Assembly (NCBI RefSeq): GCF_000725545.1
Contig: NZ_JNZP01000020.1
Location: 62,001 to 126,000, forward strand
DNA: 64,000 nucleotides
Reading direction: 5' to 3'
DNA from: Streptomyces exfoliatus
GTDB lineage: Bacteria > Actinomycetota > Actinomycetes > Streptomycetales > Streptomycetaceae
Shown: in pieces, positions 38,023 to 45,666 of the stretch
How positions within the stretch are numbered: the first letter of the stretch is position 1
Layout of the letters: each line of letters starts with the position of its first letter
The notes under the pieces: generated by a model
What the model saw: only the letters and a program-made list of their open reading frames with translations
The model's database searches: none
What the model was told of the DNA's origin: nothing
Program-made: the position numbers and the translations under genes

Positions 38023-38667
38023 TCAGTTCCCCCCGGTGTTCTGCTGCTGGGCGGCCCGCTGCTCGGGAGACGGGCCGAACGTCTCGTCCACCGCACGGTC
38101 GAAGTCGCCCTGATCCACCCCGAGAAGCTCGTTGAGGATCCGCGCCCGGCTCCCGCCCTGGCCCTCCGTCATGAGCGCCCGTCCGGTGTCCTTCCAGGTC
38201 TGCGCGGCGTCGTCGCCGGCGCGTTCGAAGGATTCGGCGCTCCAGTCGGGGTTGAGGTAGTCGGGCGTGAACACGTCGCCCCAGTTCTGTTTGACGATGT
38301 CCGCCTCCGAGGCGTGCGGGTTGCCCACGGCGGAGTTCACGGCGATCTTGAAGGTGCCCTGGAGGTACTGGTCCTCCTCCCAGACGAGTCCGGCGGCCAG
38401 TCCCAGCGTCGCCGCGAGGGTGTTGGCGTCCTGGATCTGCGCCCGCACGCCCCATTCCCAGCGCTCGCAGTAGTCCTCGAAGTCGGCCGACAGACCGTGG
38501 TGCCCGGCCTCCATGCCGGTCATCGAGAGCTCGAAGAATCCCTTGCCGAGCACGGCGCCGGTGCCCGTGCCGATGTCGCGGAGTTCGGCGGTGGCCGCCC
38601 GGATCCCCTCGGTGATCCGCTTGATGCTCTCCTGGTCGAACTTCAGGTCCTCGGGTCCGCTGCCCAT
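38023..38667 (-). CDS. Rhs-associated hypothetical protein (WXG100-like)
   Basis: 214 residues, helical: IKRITEGIRAATAELRDIGT, FFELSMTGMEAGHHGLSADF, then CERWEWGVRAQIQDANTLAA, consistent with a WXG100-type helical hairpin followed by a Gln/Asn-rich tail. Its ATG overlaps the upstream stop (ATGA) and its own stop is 3 bp before the rhs start. Such proteins commonly precede T7SS-linked Rhs toxins and probably act as chaperone or co-secreted partner. Confidence 0.7.
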   Translation of the reverse strand: MGSGPEDLKFDQESIKRITEGIRAATAELRDIGTGTGAVLGKGFFELSMTGMEAGHHGLSADFEDYCERWEWGVRAQIQDANTLAATLGLAAGLVWEEDQYLQGTFKIAVNSAVGNPHASEADIVKQNWGDVFTPDYLNPDWSAESFERAGDDAAQTWKDTGRALMTEGQGGSRARILNELLGVDQGDFDRAVDETFGPSPEQRAAQQQNTGGN

Positions 38668-39101
38668 CAGACGTCACCTCCGGCGTCGGCTTCGTCGTCC
38701 ACGGCGGCGGAGTCGGGGACGATGCCGCGAACCGGCGGGAAGAACATCGACCGGTCCGCGTCGGCGATGTCGACGGCCACCCCGGCGGGCACGCCCAGGG
38801 CGGGCACGACCTCGTCGAGGAGGCGCGCGCCGCGCAGTGCCGCGTAGTCCCAGGGGCGGGTGGCATCGTCCGCCTGCGCGCCGGGGGCGAGGGAACGGGC
38901 GCGGGCGAACCGGGCGAGGGACGCCTCGCCGGTGAAGGCACAGATCCACCGGATCCCGCCGAGCTCGGCCGTCCACAGACCGCCGGAGTCGACGGGGACG
39001 AGGACCACGGACCGCCGCAGCTCGCCGATCATGTCCAGGGGATCGCCCTGTCCCGCCCGCCGCTCGGCGATCCGCTCCGCAAGTGCCGCTCCGTCGCTCA
39101 C
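38667..39101 (-). CDS. Rhs-operon hypothetical protein, SseB-like
   Basis: 144 residues. GTG 39101 chosen because GGGAGGGC lies 5 bp upstream; the open frame extends further but crosses non-coding sequence. ELGGIRWICAFTGEASLARF and WDYAALRGARLLDEVVPALG then VAVDIADADRSMFFPPVRGI follow the SseB N-terminal pattern. First gene of the operon SseB-like, WXG-like, rhs, immunity. Role unknown, probably linked to toxin export. Confidence 0.65.
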   Translation of the reverse strand: MSDGAALAERIAERRAGQGDPLDMIGELRRSVVLVPVDSGGLWTAELGGIRWICAFTGEASLARFARARSLAPGAQADDATRPWDYAALRGARLLDEVVPALGVPAGVAVDIADADRSMFFPPVRGIVPDSAAVDDEADAGGDV

Positions 39102-39228
39102 CAGCTGCCCTCCCCGCTGTTTCGGACCCAACCTTCCCGCTGTCGGAGAGAAATACGACCCACACAGGGGAACGGTTCCGCGAGCGGGCCGGCCTCGACG
39201 GCGGTGGGATCGGGTCGGTACGGACAAA

Positions 39229-39265
39229 GCACGAAGCCCCAGGTCGCTGACCTGGGGCTTCGTGC
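39229..39265. terminator. tRNA-Gly-type terminator hairpin copy (B)
   Basis: 17-bp perfect arms GCACGAAGCCCCAGGTC / GACCTGGGGCTTCGTGC with loop GCT. Core AAGCCCCAGGTCGCTGACCTGGGGCTT is shared with the hairpins at 42339 and 43542. No tRNA sequence follows here. Confidence 0.65.
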
Positions 39266-39458
39266 AATGTGAAGCTGACCGTCGACACCCCCGACGGCGT
39301 GGTCGTCACGCTCGGCGCCACCAGCGGGTCGCGGCGGCCGACAGTGCCTGGCCGGCGTGGCTGGGGAGGATTTCGGCTGGTCGCCGCCGTAACGGACCGG
39401 TGGCCTTCATGCGCCGGAAGCGCCGGCGGAGGCGGTCCTCGGGCCGCTGGGTGGGCCG

Positions 39459-39470
39459 TACACTCGGCCC
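39459..39470 (+). promoter_or_regulatory. -10 box of a leaderless small gene
   Basis: TACACT at 39459-39464, then 6 bp to ATG 39471. A typical Streptomyces leaderless arrangement; -35 element weak. Confidence 0.5.
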
Positions 39471-39623
39471 ATGGGTCGCACATGTTCCTCGAGGCAGTGC
39501 CTGCAACAGGCCGCCTCCGGGATGCGCCCGGCCGCCGGGGTTCCGACCGTCGTCGACCCGACCGGCGCGACCGTCGCCGCAGCGCCCAAGACGCGCCGTA
39601 CCGCCCTGCACGGCCACGGCTAG
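39471..39623 (+). CDS. Leaderless 50-residue peptide upstream of MurE-like ligase
   Basis: ATG to TAG, 50 residues: starts MGRTCSSRQCLQQAASGM with two Cys, middle AAGVPTVVDPTGATVAAAPK, end TRRTALHGHG. The -10 box six bases before the ATG is the main support. No homologue recognised. It lies 119 bp upstream of a MurE-like ligase gene on the same strand. A precursor or regulatory peptide is possible, but it could also be a coding relic of the island. Confidence 0.4.
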   Translation: MGRTCSSRQCLQQAASGMRPAAGVPTVVDPTGATVAAAPKTRRTALHGHG

Positions 39624-39742
39624 CGCATCGCGCCTCCGGCTCCTCCGCTCCACATCACCACAGCAGCTTCCCGGCATGCCGCCGGCGCTGCCGCCTGGCT
39701 ACGGCCGCACGCCCGGGCCCGAGCCCCCTCGAAGGGATCATT

Positions 39743-41245
39743 GTGAAGCTGAGCGCATTGCTGGCCGGGCAGGAGCACCACGTTCTCCAGGGTGATCCGG
39801 ACACGACGTTGATCACCGCGGGAACCACCTTCGACGTCGACCGGGTGACACCGGGCTCGCTCTTCATCGCCGTGCCCGGACACCGGGAGGGCGGCCCCGG
39901 CTCCGTCTCGCCCGCCCTGGCGCGGGGCGCCGCCGCCGTTCTCGTCGACGGCAGCGAACCCGCCCTGCCGGCCGGAGCATGGCCCGCGGGCACCTGTGTT
40001 GTCCGGGTGCCCGACACGCGGACGGCCGCCGCGGTGGTCACCTCCCGCTACTTCGGCGAGCCCGGGCGGCAGATGGAGATGGTGGCGATCACCGGCACCA
40101 ACGGGAAGACCTCCGTCTCGTACATGGTCGAGTCCGTCCTGCGGGTCGCCGAGGGGTCCAGGGTGGGGGTGATCGGAACCGCCGGAAGCAGGATCGGCGA
40201 CGAGCCGATCCCCATGCCGCCATCAGCGCTGACCACGCCGGAATCCCCCGACCTGCAGTACCTCCTGGGGTGCATGCGCGACCGTGGGGCGGCCGGCGTG
40301 GTGCTGGAGGCCACCTCGATGGCGCTGCTGACACACCGGGTGAACCGTACGTTCATCGACGTCGGGGTCTTCACCAACCTGACGCAGGACCATCTGGACG
40401 ACCACGGAACGATGGCGGACTACCGGGACGCCAAACTGCGGCTCTTCCAGGGCCTGTGCCGGCGCGCGGTGGTGAACGTCGACGACCCGGTGGGCGCGTC
40501 CGTCGTGTCGATGATGCCGGGTGCCGTGACCACGTACGCCCTGGACCGCCCGGCCGACTACCGGGCCACCGACCTCGTGGTGAGTGCCTCGGGTACGCGG
40601 TTCACCCTCCACCACGACGGACGTGCCTACCCGGCCTCGATCCCCGTCCCCGGCCGGTTCTCGGTGGCCAACGCGCTGGCGGCGGTGGCAGCCTGCCACG
40701 TGCTGGGGCACGAGCTGGGCCCGCTGGTCGACGCGCTCGACCGGATGCCGCCCGTCCCGGGCCGGATGGAACCCTTCCGGACCCCGCTGGGCACGTCGGT
40801 GCTCGTGGACTACGCCCACTCGCCGGACTCCCTGGACAAGGTCCTGGCCACCATCCGGGGCTTCGCCCGCGGCCGGGTGATCACGGTCTTCGGCTGCGGA
40901 GGAGACCGCGACACCACCAAACGGGCCGAGATGGGCCAGATCGCCGGGACCCATTCCGACCTCTGTGTCCTGACCTCGGACAACCCCCGCGACGAGGACC
41001 CCGAGGCCATCCTGGACCAGGTCGCCCCCGGCCTCACGGCGACCGGCACCCCTTTCCGCCGCTACACCGACCGCCGCCAGGCGATCGCCTTCGCCCTGTC
41101 CGCGGCGGGCCCCGACGACACGGTCCTGATCGCCGGCAAGGGCAGCGAACCCCACCAGATCATCGGAGAGAAGCTGCTCCCCTTCAGCGACATGGCCACG
41201 GTGCGCGAACTGGCCCAGACCCAGGGCCTGTATCCCACCGGCTAG
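39743..41245 (+). CDS. MurE-like Mur ligase family protein
   Basis: 500 residues, full length for MurE. N-terminal UDP-binding domain (ITAGTTFDVDRVTPGSLFIA), central ATPase with P-loop ITGTNGKTSVSYMVE (about residue 116), TNLTQDHLDDHGTMADYRDAK, and a C-terminal domain with VDYAHSPDSLDKVL, FGCGGDRDTTKR, TSDNPRDEDPEAIL and IAGKGSEPHQII. DNPR is the diaminopimelate-type motif. The true murE belongs to the dcw cluster, so this is a paralogue inside a tRNA-linked island. GTG 39743 has GAAGGGA 6 bp upstream. It could make an alternative cell-wall precursor or ligate an amino acid onto another product. Confidence 0.9.
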   Translation: MKLSALLAGQEHHVLQGDPDTTLITAGTTFDVDRVTPGSLFIAVPGHREGGPGSVSPALARGAAAVLVDGSEPALPAGAWPAGTCVVRVPDTRTAAAVVTSRYFGEPGRQMEMVAITGTNGKTSVSYMVESVLRVAEGSRVGVIGTAGSRIGDEPIPMPPSALTTPESPDLQYLLGCMRDRGAAGVVLEATSMALLTHRVNRTFIDVGVFTNLTQDHLDDHGTMADYRDAKLRLFQGLCRRAVVNVDDPVGASVVSMMPGAVTTYALDRPADYRATDLVVSASGTRFTLHHDGRAYPASIPVPGRFSVANALAAVAACHVLGHELGPLVDALDRMPPVPGRMEPFRTPLGTSVLVDYAHSPDSLDKVLATIRGFARGRVITVFGCGGDRDTTKRAEMGQIAGTHSDLCVLTSDNPRDEDPEAILDQVAPGLTATGTPFRRYTDRRQAIAFALSAAGPDDTVLIAGKGSEPHQIIGEKLLPFSDMATVRELAQTQGLYPTG

Positions 41246-41277
41246 TGCTGTCCCGCAGGCTCGCGGGCACCCGTGTT

Positions 41278-41317
41278 GACCGCTGTTCGCCGCTCCGAAG
41301 GGCACGGTCGGGGCACG
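41278..41317. repeat. Dispersed ~40-bp repeat, copy 2
   Basis: GACCGCTGTTC, 8 bp, GAAGGGCACGGTCGGGGCACG. Near-identical to 42502-42541 apart from the 8-bp middle. Confidence 0.55.
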
Positions 41318-41369
41318 GCCCGCCTCCTCGGATATGCGGCGCTTCTTGGCCGTGCGCGGTTCCCAGTGA

Positions 41370-41963
41370 TCAGTCGTCGGGTGGGCCTTCCGCTTCCTGG
41401 AGTCTCTCGGCGATGTCGTCGGCCCATTCCTGAGCCCACTGCCGGAGCTCGAAGGTCTGGTGGTCGTTGAGCCCGTACGCGGCGAACTCGGTGTCATCGA
41501 TCCAATCCGTGCCGGCGAGCCGGGCCTGGAGATCGGAGGTCGAAGGTGTCACGGGCGTGGCGGCCGCCGAGTTCTTCGAGTTCGGTGTGACTCCAGCGGT
41601 CGGCTGCCGCTCGGACGTCGATCAGGTCACGCGCCAGGCCCCGGTCTGCCAGCGCGCGGACCTTTGTGCCGACTACGTCCTCCAGCGAAAGCACCAAGCC
41701 ATGCCGGGTCATCACCGGCGGACGCCAGAGTGCTTCCTTGAGGATGTCGACCTCGCACTCCTCGCCGGTTGCCGTGTCGGTGACGATCAGTTGGGCCGAG
41801 AGCGGATCAGCTTCCAACGCCTCCACCTGCCAGCCGCGTTGTTCTAGCCCGACGCGCACAGTGGCGGCGATCTCCTCCATCGGCTCCGGGTTCTCGGTGG
41901 CGACATCGAGATCCTGGCCAGGACATCGGCGAGCAGGCGCCGGTGTAGTTCCGTGAGGTTCAC
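41370..41963 (-). pseudogene. AbiEii-type nucleotidyltransferase, broken
   Basis: GTG 41963 overlaps the upstream stop (GTGA) and starts VNLTELHRRLLADVLA; the next homologous residues, QDLDVATENPEPMEEI, follow in another frame with the glycine-rich nucleotidyltransferase motif deleted. Then RVGLEQRGWQVEALEADPLS, VDILKEALWRPPV and LSLEDVVGTKVRALADRGLA match the AbiEii/nucleotidyltransferase toxin family. At 41545 an extra base shifts frame again before DLQARLAGTDWIDDTEFAAY and the C-terminus. One deletion and one frameshift: inactive. Confidence 0.75.
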
Positions 41964-42286
41964 GCAGCGGCCCGGGTATGGGGAGCCAACTCGTGGAAGG
42001 CGTTCTCCCAGACGTCGCGGATGTCCCGGCTGATCAGCGTGCGCAGGACGGGCCACATGGCGACGAGCAGTTCCCGGTTCAGGTAACGGACCAGGTCATC
42101 GTGCTGTCCCTCGGCCAGGACGATCCGATAGCAGCTCATCCGCAATCGGGGCTGATCGAGGTCGAACCGGGACAGGCCGGACCACGCGTGACCGTGGTCG
42201 GGGCCGCCGAGCTCCGAGAGCTCGGCGGGAAGCCGCCTGGCGAATCTGGTGCGGCGGACCTCGGGGACGCTGGGCGTGGCTGCCAT
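41960..42286 (-). CDS. Partner (putative antitoxin) of the AbiEii-type gene
   Basis: 108 residues: VPEVRRTRFARRLPAELSEL, then DLDQPRLRMSCYRIVLAEGQ and VMWPVLRTLISRDIRDVWEN-type helices. It is translationally coupled to the nucleotidyltransferase pseudogene and is the conserved upstream partner of such genes in Streptomyces, so likely the antitoxin. Still intact while its toxin is broken. ATG 42286. Confidence 0.65.
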   Translation of the reverse strand: MAATPSVPEVRRTRFARRLPAELSELGGPDHGHAWSGLSRFDLDQPRLRMSCYRIVLAEGQHDDLVRYLNRELLVAMWPVLRTLISRDIRDVWENAFHELAPHTRAAA

Positions 42287-42338
42287 GCCTTGATTATTCC
42301 GCAGGAGGGGGAGGCGGCTGGATGATATGCCAACAGAC

Positions 42339-42414
42339 AAGCCCCAGGTCGCTGACCTGGGGCTTTGTCATGGAGCGGATGACGGGGATCGAACCCGCGC
42401 TATGAGCTTGGGAA
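42339..42414. other. tRNA-Gly 3'-half duplication with terminator: att copy (C)
   Basis: Hairpin AAGCCCCAGGTC-GCT-GACCTGGGGCTT (42339-42365), then 42371-42414 matching 43572-43615 of tRNA-Gly(CCC) at 42 of 44 positions, from the encoded CCA through the T arm to the anticodon loop, in the same orientation. It then diverges, lacking the D arm and acceptor 5' strand. Typical product of tRNA-targeted integration. Confidence 0.85.
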
Positions 42415-42501
42415 TCACCGGCACTGGGCCCGCCGGTGGGCTCTGACCTGCGGAAACACTCCAAGTCGGTTTGTGTCGGCTGGTCCTGGCGACCCCACGG
42501 T

Positions 42502-42541
42502 GACCGCTGTTCACAGCCCTGAAGGGCACGGCTGGGGCACG
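42502..42541. repeat. Dispersed ~40-bp repeat, copy 3
   Basis: GACCGCTGTTC, 8 bp, GAAGGGCACGGCTGGGGCACG, located 88 bp after att copy C. Confidence 0.55.
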
Positions 42542-42542
42542 C

Positions 42543-42680
42543 TGGCAGAGCCTGGAAGCGATCTACGTCGACACCAGCACCGACGAGCCGGCCATGGCCG
42601 CGATCCGGGTCGGCCTGCCCACGCGCCCCGTCTGGTATTCGTTCGCCTGGACGGTGCGACGGTGGGACCGGGCCAGCTAG
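42543..42680 (+). pseudogene. Coding relic, 3' end of an unknown gene
   Basis: Open frame of 45 codons to TAG without a start: SLEAIYVDTSTDEPAMAAIR, GLPTRPVWYSFAWTVRRWDR. Protein-like composition and codon bias suggest the tail of a truncated gene joined to the repeat at 42541. Family not recognised. Confidence 0.4.
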
Positions 42681-42720
42681 CCCGCCGCTGAGCTTCCCGT
42701 CCGACCGGGGAGGTGCCCCT

Positions 42721-43004
42721 CATGTCGCCTTTTCCTGGCCCTGATCATCGTCGCGATCGCGCTCGGCATCATCGGCGCCGTCGCCGACGGGCTCCTCTTC
42801 CTGCTCTTCATCGGCATCGTGCTGTTCGTGGCCGACCTCATCCATGCCGCCATGCGCATGCGCCCGCTCACCGCCGCCTCGTCTGGTGACGGATCAGAGC
42901 CCGTCACACCCGCACGGAGCTGGTCGGCGCACGCCGTGGATGGAGACGGAAACGGATACGCCTCGTGGCTCGATGCCGAAGCCATCGTCACGAGTGGGAG
43001 CTAG
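42721..43004 (+). pseudogene. Small hydrophobic protein with early frameshift
   Basis: GGGGAGGTGCCCCTC precedes ATG 42721, but after MSP the frame must shift by one base to read FLALIIVAIALGIIGAVADG and LLFLLFIGIVLFVADLIHAA, a two-helix protein like the short hydrophobic proteins common in Streptomyces. The shifted frame runs to TAG 43004 with a polar tail. Either a frameshift or a sequence error. Confidence 0.45.
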
Positions 43005-43222
43005 CCTGCCTCGCGTCGAGCCGCACTCGTGCCAGAGGTGGATGTTTGCGCATCCTCGTCGAGCAGGAAGGTTTCGATCTCCCCGAAGTCGGGCGCCTGG
43101 AAGGGATTTGTGGTGGGATGCGGTGATGTCGCAGCGGCACAGGGGGGCACCCCTTCCGGAGCGGAGAACGGCGAGGTCAGGTGCGGGGCCATGAACGGAT
43201 CTCGTGTGCCGTGACCGGGCAC
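43001..43222 (-). CDS. Doubtful short hypothetical
   Basis: 73 codons, proline-rich, containing APDFGEIETFLLDEDAQTST near the end. No ribosome-binding site or family. It abuts the relics at 42543-43004 and may itself be a fragment. Listed only because no better gene explains the stretch. Confidence 0.22.
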   Translation of the reverse strand: MPGHGTRDPFMAPHLTSPFSAPEGVPPCAAATSPHPTTNPFQAPDFGEIETFLLDEDAQTSTSGTSAARREAG

Positions 43223-43229
43223 GGCGGTC

Positions 43230-43451
43230 CTACAGCCTGCTCATCTTGGCGTACGGACTCAAGATCCGCTCTTGCGTCGAGCTGAAATCCACGACCGCCG
43301 CGATCCCAACCTCTATGCCGATGACCCGGCCGAGGCCGTGCACGTCGTGTGTGACCTGGTCGCCTACGGCGAACTGCTTAGGAGGCAGCGTGACCGGGGC
43401 TTTGAAGGGGCTGGTGGGCAAAAAGCGCTTCGGTGCACTTGGCTTTGTCAT
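43230..43451 (-). CDS. Conserved small protein with a CarD-like/SH3-type core
   Basis: 73 residues from ATG 43451 (eight longer if an upstream start is used): PSAPKRFLPTSPFKAPVTLP, then QFAVGDQVTHDVHGLGRVIG and VDFSSTQERILSPYAKM. The GDxVxHxxxGxGxVxxI pattern is that of small SH3-like/CarD-type beta barrels. It is located 78 bp downstream of the tRNA-Gly terminator and looks intact, so it is probably core genome. Function unknown. Confidence 0.7.
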   Translation of the reverse strand: MTKPSAPKRFLPTSPFKAPVTLPPKQFAVGDQVTHDVHGLGRVIGIEVGIAAVVDFSSTQERILSPYAKMSRL

Positions 43452-43541
43452 TGCTGCCAGTATGCGCCCACGCACATCCGCTACGGCCGTTCACGTCCGC
43501 AGCGCACGGTGGCTGAGAAGGGTCTCGCCGAAAAGCATAAA

Positions 43542-43564
43542 GCCCCAGGTCGCTGACCTGGGGC
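43542..43564 (-). terminator. tRNA-Gly terminator (D)
   Basis: GCCCCAGGTC-GCT-GACCTGGGGC, 10-bp perfect stem, 8 bp downstream of the tRNA 3' end on the minus strand. Parent of hairpins A, B and C. Confidence 0.85.
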
Positions 43565-43571
43565 GTTACTG

Positions 43572-43645
43572 TGGAGCGGATGACGGGAATCGAACCCGCG
43601 CTATAAGCTTGGGAAGCTCATGTTCTACCATTAAACTACATCCGC
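43572..43645 (-). tRNA. tRNA-Gly (anticodon CCC)
   Basis: Minus strand starts GCGGATGTAGTTTAATGGTA (acceptor GCGGATG, D arm AGTTTAATGGTAGAAC), anticodon loop TTCCCAA in stem TGAGC/GCTTA giving anticodon CCC, T arm GCGGGTTCGAATCCCGT, acceptor CATCCGC, discriminator T and encoded CCA. Intact; reads GGG codons. Its 3' half is the target duplicated at 42371-42414. Confidence 0.95.
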
Positions 43646-43807
43646 ACAGCGGCCGGATGACCTTTGCCGCATCGTTGCACACTGTACCCCATGTGCCACG
43701 TGAGGCGAAGCTCACGCCTCTCCGTGTGCGGAGTGCCGTCTGGAGGGTGTCCCCTTCATCCCCTAATGTGGCTGCTCGTCCACCACATGTGTAGGGGAAG
43801 GGACTTG

Positions 43808-43981
43808 ATGGGTCCGATGGAGCGCACCGTCGTCCGTTGTGCCGAAGGGCATGTGTTCAGTACCGCCTCGTTCCCGCTTCAGCAGCTCGGGGCCGGGCGG
43901 ATCGGGCCAGGGCGGCTCATCCGGTGTCCGCGGTGTGCGCGGCTGCGGCACGCGGTGCCGGTGGAGGCCGGGCGGCGCTGA
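43808..43981 (+). CDS. Small zinc-ribbon-like protein
   Basis: 57 residues: VVRCAEGHVFSTASFPLQQL and RLIRCPRCARLRHAVPV. Cys and His pairs (C-x3-H, then C-x2-C) suggest a zinc ribbon. GGGGAAGGG lies 7 bp upstream of the ATG. A conserved short Streptomyces type; function unknown. Confidence 0.75.
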   Translation: MGPMERTVVRCAEGHVFSTASFPLQQLGAGRIGPGRLIRCPRCARLRHAVPVEAGRR

Positions 43982-44050
43982 GGCGTACGAGGTCGGGCGC
44001 GGGCGGCCGCCGATTGGGGCAGGTCCGCGCCCTCTGCGTATCGTGGGGGC

Positions 44051-44626
44051 GTGCTTCTCTCAGACAAGGACATCCGGGCCGAGATCGATGCCGGACGGGT
44101 GCGCATCGACCCGTACGACGAATCCATGGTGCAGCCCTCGAGCATCGACGTGAGGCTTGACCGCTTCTTCCGGGTGTTCGAGAACCACCGCCACCCCCAC
44201 ATCGACCCCGCCGTCGAGCAGCTCGACCTGACCCGTGAGGTCGAGCCGGAGGGCGACGAGGCGTTCATCCTGCACCCCGGCGAGTTCGTGCTCGCCTCGA
44301 CCTACGAGGTCATCACCCTCCCGGACGACATCGCGTCGCGCCTCGAGGGGAAGAGCTCTCTGGGGCGGCTCGGGCTGGTCACGCACTCGACCGCCGGGTT
44401 CATCGACCCCGGGTTCTCCGGGCACGTGACCCTGGAGCTGTCGAACCTCGCCACCCTGCCGATCAAGCTGTGGCCGGGCATGAAGATCGGCCAGCTCTGC
44501 ATGTTCCGGCTGAGCTCGCCCGCCGAGTTCCCCTACGGGAGCGAGCGGTACGGCTCCCGGTACCAGGGCCAGCGGGGGCCGACGGCCTCCCGTTCGTTCA
44601 TGAACTTCCATCGGACCCAGGTGTGA
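44051..44626 (+). CDS. dcd: dCTP deaminase
   Basis: 191 residues, standard length. Converts dCTP to dUTP for thymidylate synthesis; homotrimeric, cytoplasmic. Signatures: [73 protein letters not shown] with the catalytic Glu, and C-terminal [17 protein letters not shown] start. Followed after 13 bp by a phosphoribosyltransferase, which makes a small nucleotide-metabolism operon. Confidence 0.97.
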   Translation: MLLSDKDIRAEIDAGRVRIDPYDESMVQPSSIDVRLDRFFRVFENHRHPHIDPAVEQLDLTREVEPEGDEAFILHPGEFVLASTYEVITLPDDIASRLEGKSSLGRLGLVTHSTAGFIDPGFSGHVTLELSNLATLPIKLWPGMKIGQLCMFRLSSPAEFPYGSERYGSRYQGQRGPTASRSFMNFHRTQV

Positions 44627-44639
44627 GGCGGTCGCAGGC

Positions 44640-45137
44640 ATGAGTGAAGTACGCGAGAACCTGACGTACGAGGGTTTCGGCACGGCAGTCCGCGAGCTGG
44701 CGCAGACCATCGCCGACGACGGTTACGAGCCCGACATCGTGCTCTCCATCGCCCGTGGCGGTGTCTTCGTCGCCGGCGGCCTGGCCTACGCGCTCGACTG
44801 CAAGAACATCCACCTCGTGAACGTGGAGTTCTACACCGGCGTCGGGACCACCCTGGAGATGCCGGTCATGCTGGCGCCCGTGCCCGACGCGATCGACTTC
44901 TCCGACAAGAAGGTCCTGATCACGGACGACGTCGCCGACACTGGCAAGACGCTCAAGCTCGTCCACGACTTCTGCGTCGACCACGTCGCCGAGGTCCGTT
45001 CGGCCGTCATCTACGAGAAGTCGCACTCCCTCGTGAAGTGCGAGTACGTGTGGAAGAAGACCGACGAGTGGATCAATTTCCCCTGGTCGGTCGAGCCGCC
45101 CGTCGTGAAGCGTGAGGGCCAGGTCCTCGACGCCTGA
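44640..45137 (+). CDS. Phosphoribosyltransferase (purine/xanthine type)
   Basis: 165 residues, type I PRTase fold: PDIVLSIARGGVFVAGGLAY and the PRPP loop KVLITDDVADTGKTLKLV, C-terminal WINFPWSVEPP. This type resembles archaeal/actinobacterial xanthine-guanine-like PRTases; substrate uncertain. ATG 44640 is 13 bp after the dcd stop. Confidence 0.9.
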   Translation: MSEVRENLTYEGFGTAVRELAQTIADDGYEPDIVLSIARGGVFVAGGLAYALDCKNIHLVNVEFYTGVGTTLEMPVMLAPVPDAIDFSDKKVLITDDVADTGKTLKLVHDFCVDHVAEVRSAVIYEKSHSLVKCEYVWKKTDEWINFPWSVEPPVVKREGQVLDA

Positions 45138-45178
45138 GTGGTTCAGGAGAGGAGGAGCCGGAGACCTGACCGGCCTCC

Positions 45179-45450
45179 TCAGCTGACCAGATCGCCCAGT
45201 GCCCGACACGCGTGCGTGTCGGGCACTTCGCCGATCAGGCCCGAGTAGCCCGAGCCACGCGGGCAGCCCTGGACGACAGCCCGGCTGTACGTGGCCGAGC
45301 ACGCCGTCCGCCGGGTCCGTGGAGCCGTGGCCGCGGACCGCGAGCTGCACACCTGCCAGCCGTTGACGTCGACCGCGCCCTCGACCGGTCCCGTGTAGCC
45401 GCCACGCTGGGCGAACGTCCGCGGGACCCGCTGGTCGTCCGCGGTGGAGC
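45179..45450 (-). pseudogene. Broken paralogue of the M23-protein repeat region
   Basis: Minus-strand sequence reads TFAQRGGYTGPVEGAVDVNG, then in another frame STDPADGVLGHVQPG, then back to the first frame with GYSGLIGEVPDTHACRALGD LVS-stop. These are the same ~30-residue units as in the gene at 45905 (GGYTGPADGVLGANSWRGLQ). Two compensating shifts show decay. It is inverted relative to that gene, and no peptidase domain is found. Confidence 0.6.
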
Positions 45451-45666
45451 CGCTTGGCCCGCTCGCCGCCGAGGCCGTGCCGCGCGCGCCCACCCCCAGG
45501 ACCGGTCCCGGCAGCAGCGCGCCGGCCGTCCGCGGGACGGACCGCCGGGACGGCCCCCGCCCTTCGCCATCAACCCACTCGGGCCACTCGGGCACCTGAC
45601 CTCCTGGAATCCCCTGGACCGCCGGTCGGACCACGGACCGGACAAGACCACCCCACGACCGGTACG

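Noticed and set aside
33415..38847. A 1810-codon open frame on the plus strand
   Set aside because: Antisense to the rhs gene; its composition is low-complexity G/V/R without domains.
39229..39265. Hairpin B as only an ordinary terminator
   Set aside because: Its core is identical to the tRNA-Gly terminator at 43542 and to copy C, and no gene on either strand ends just before it, so an element-derived origin is more likely.
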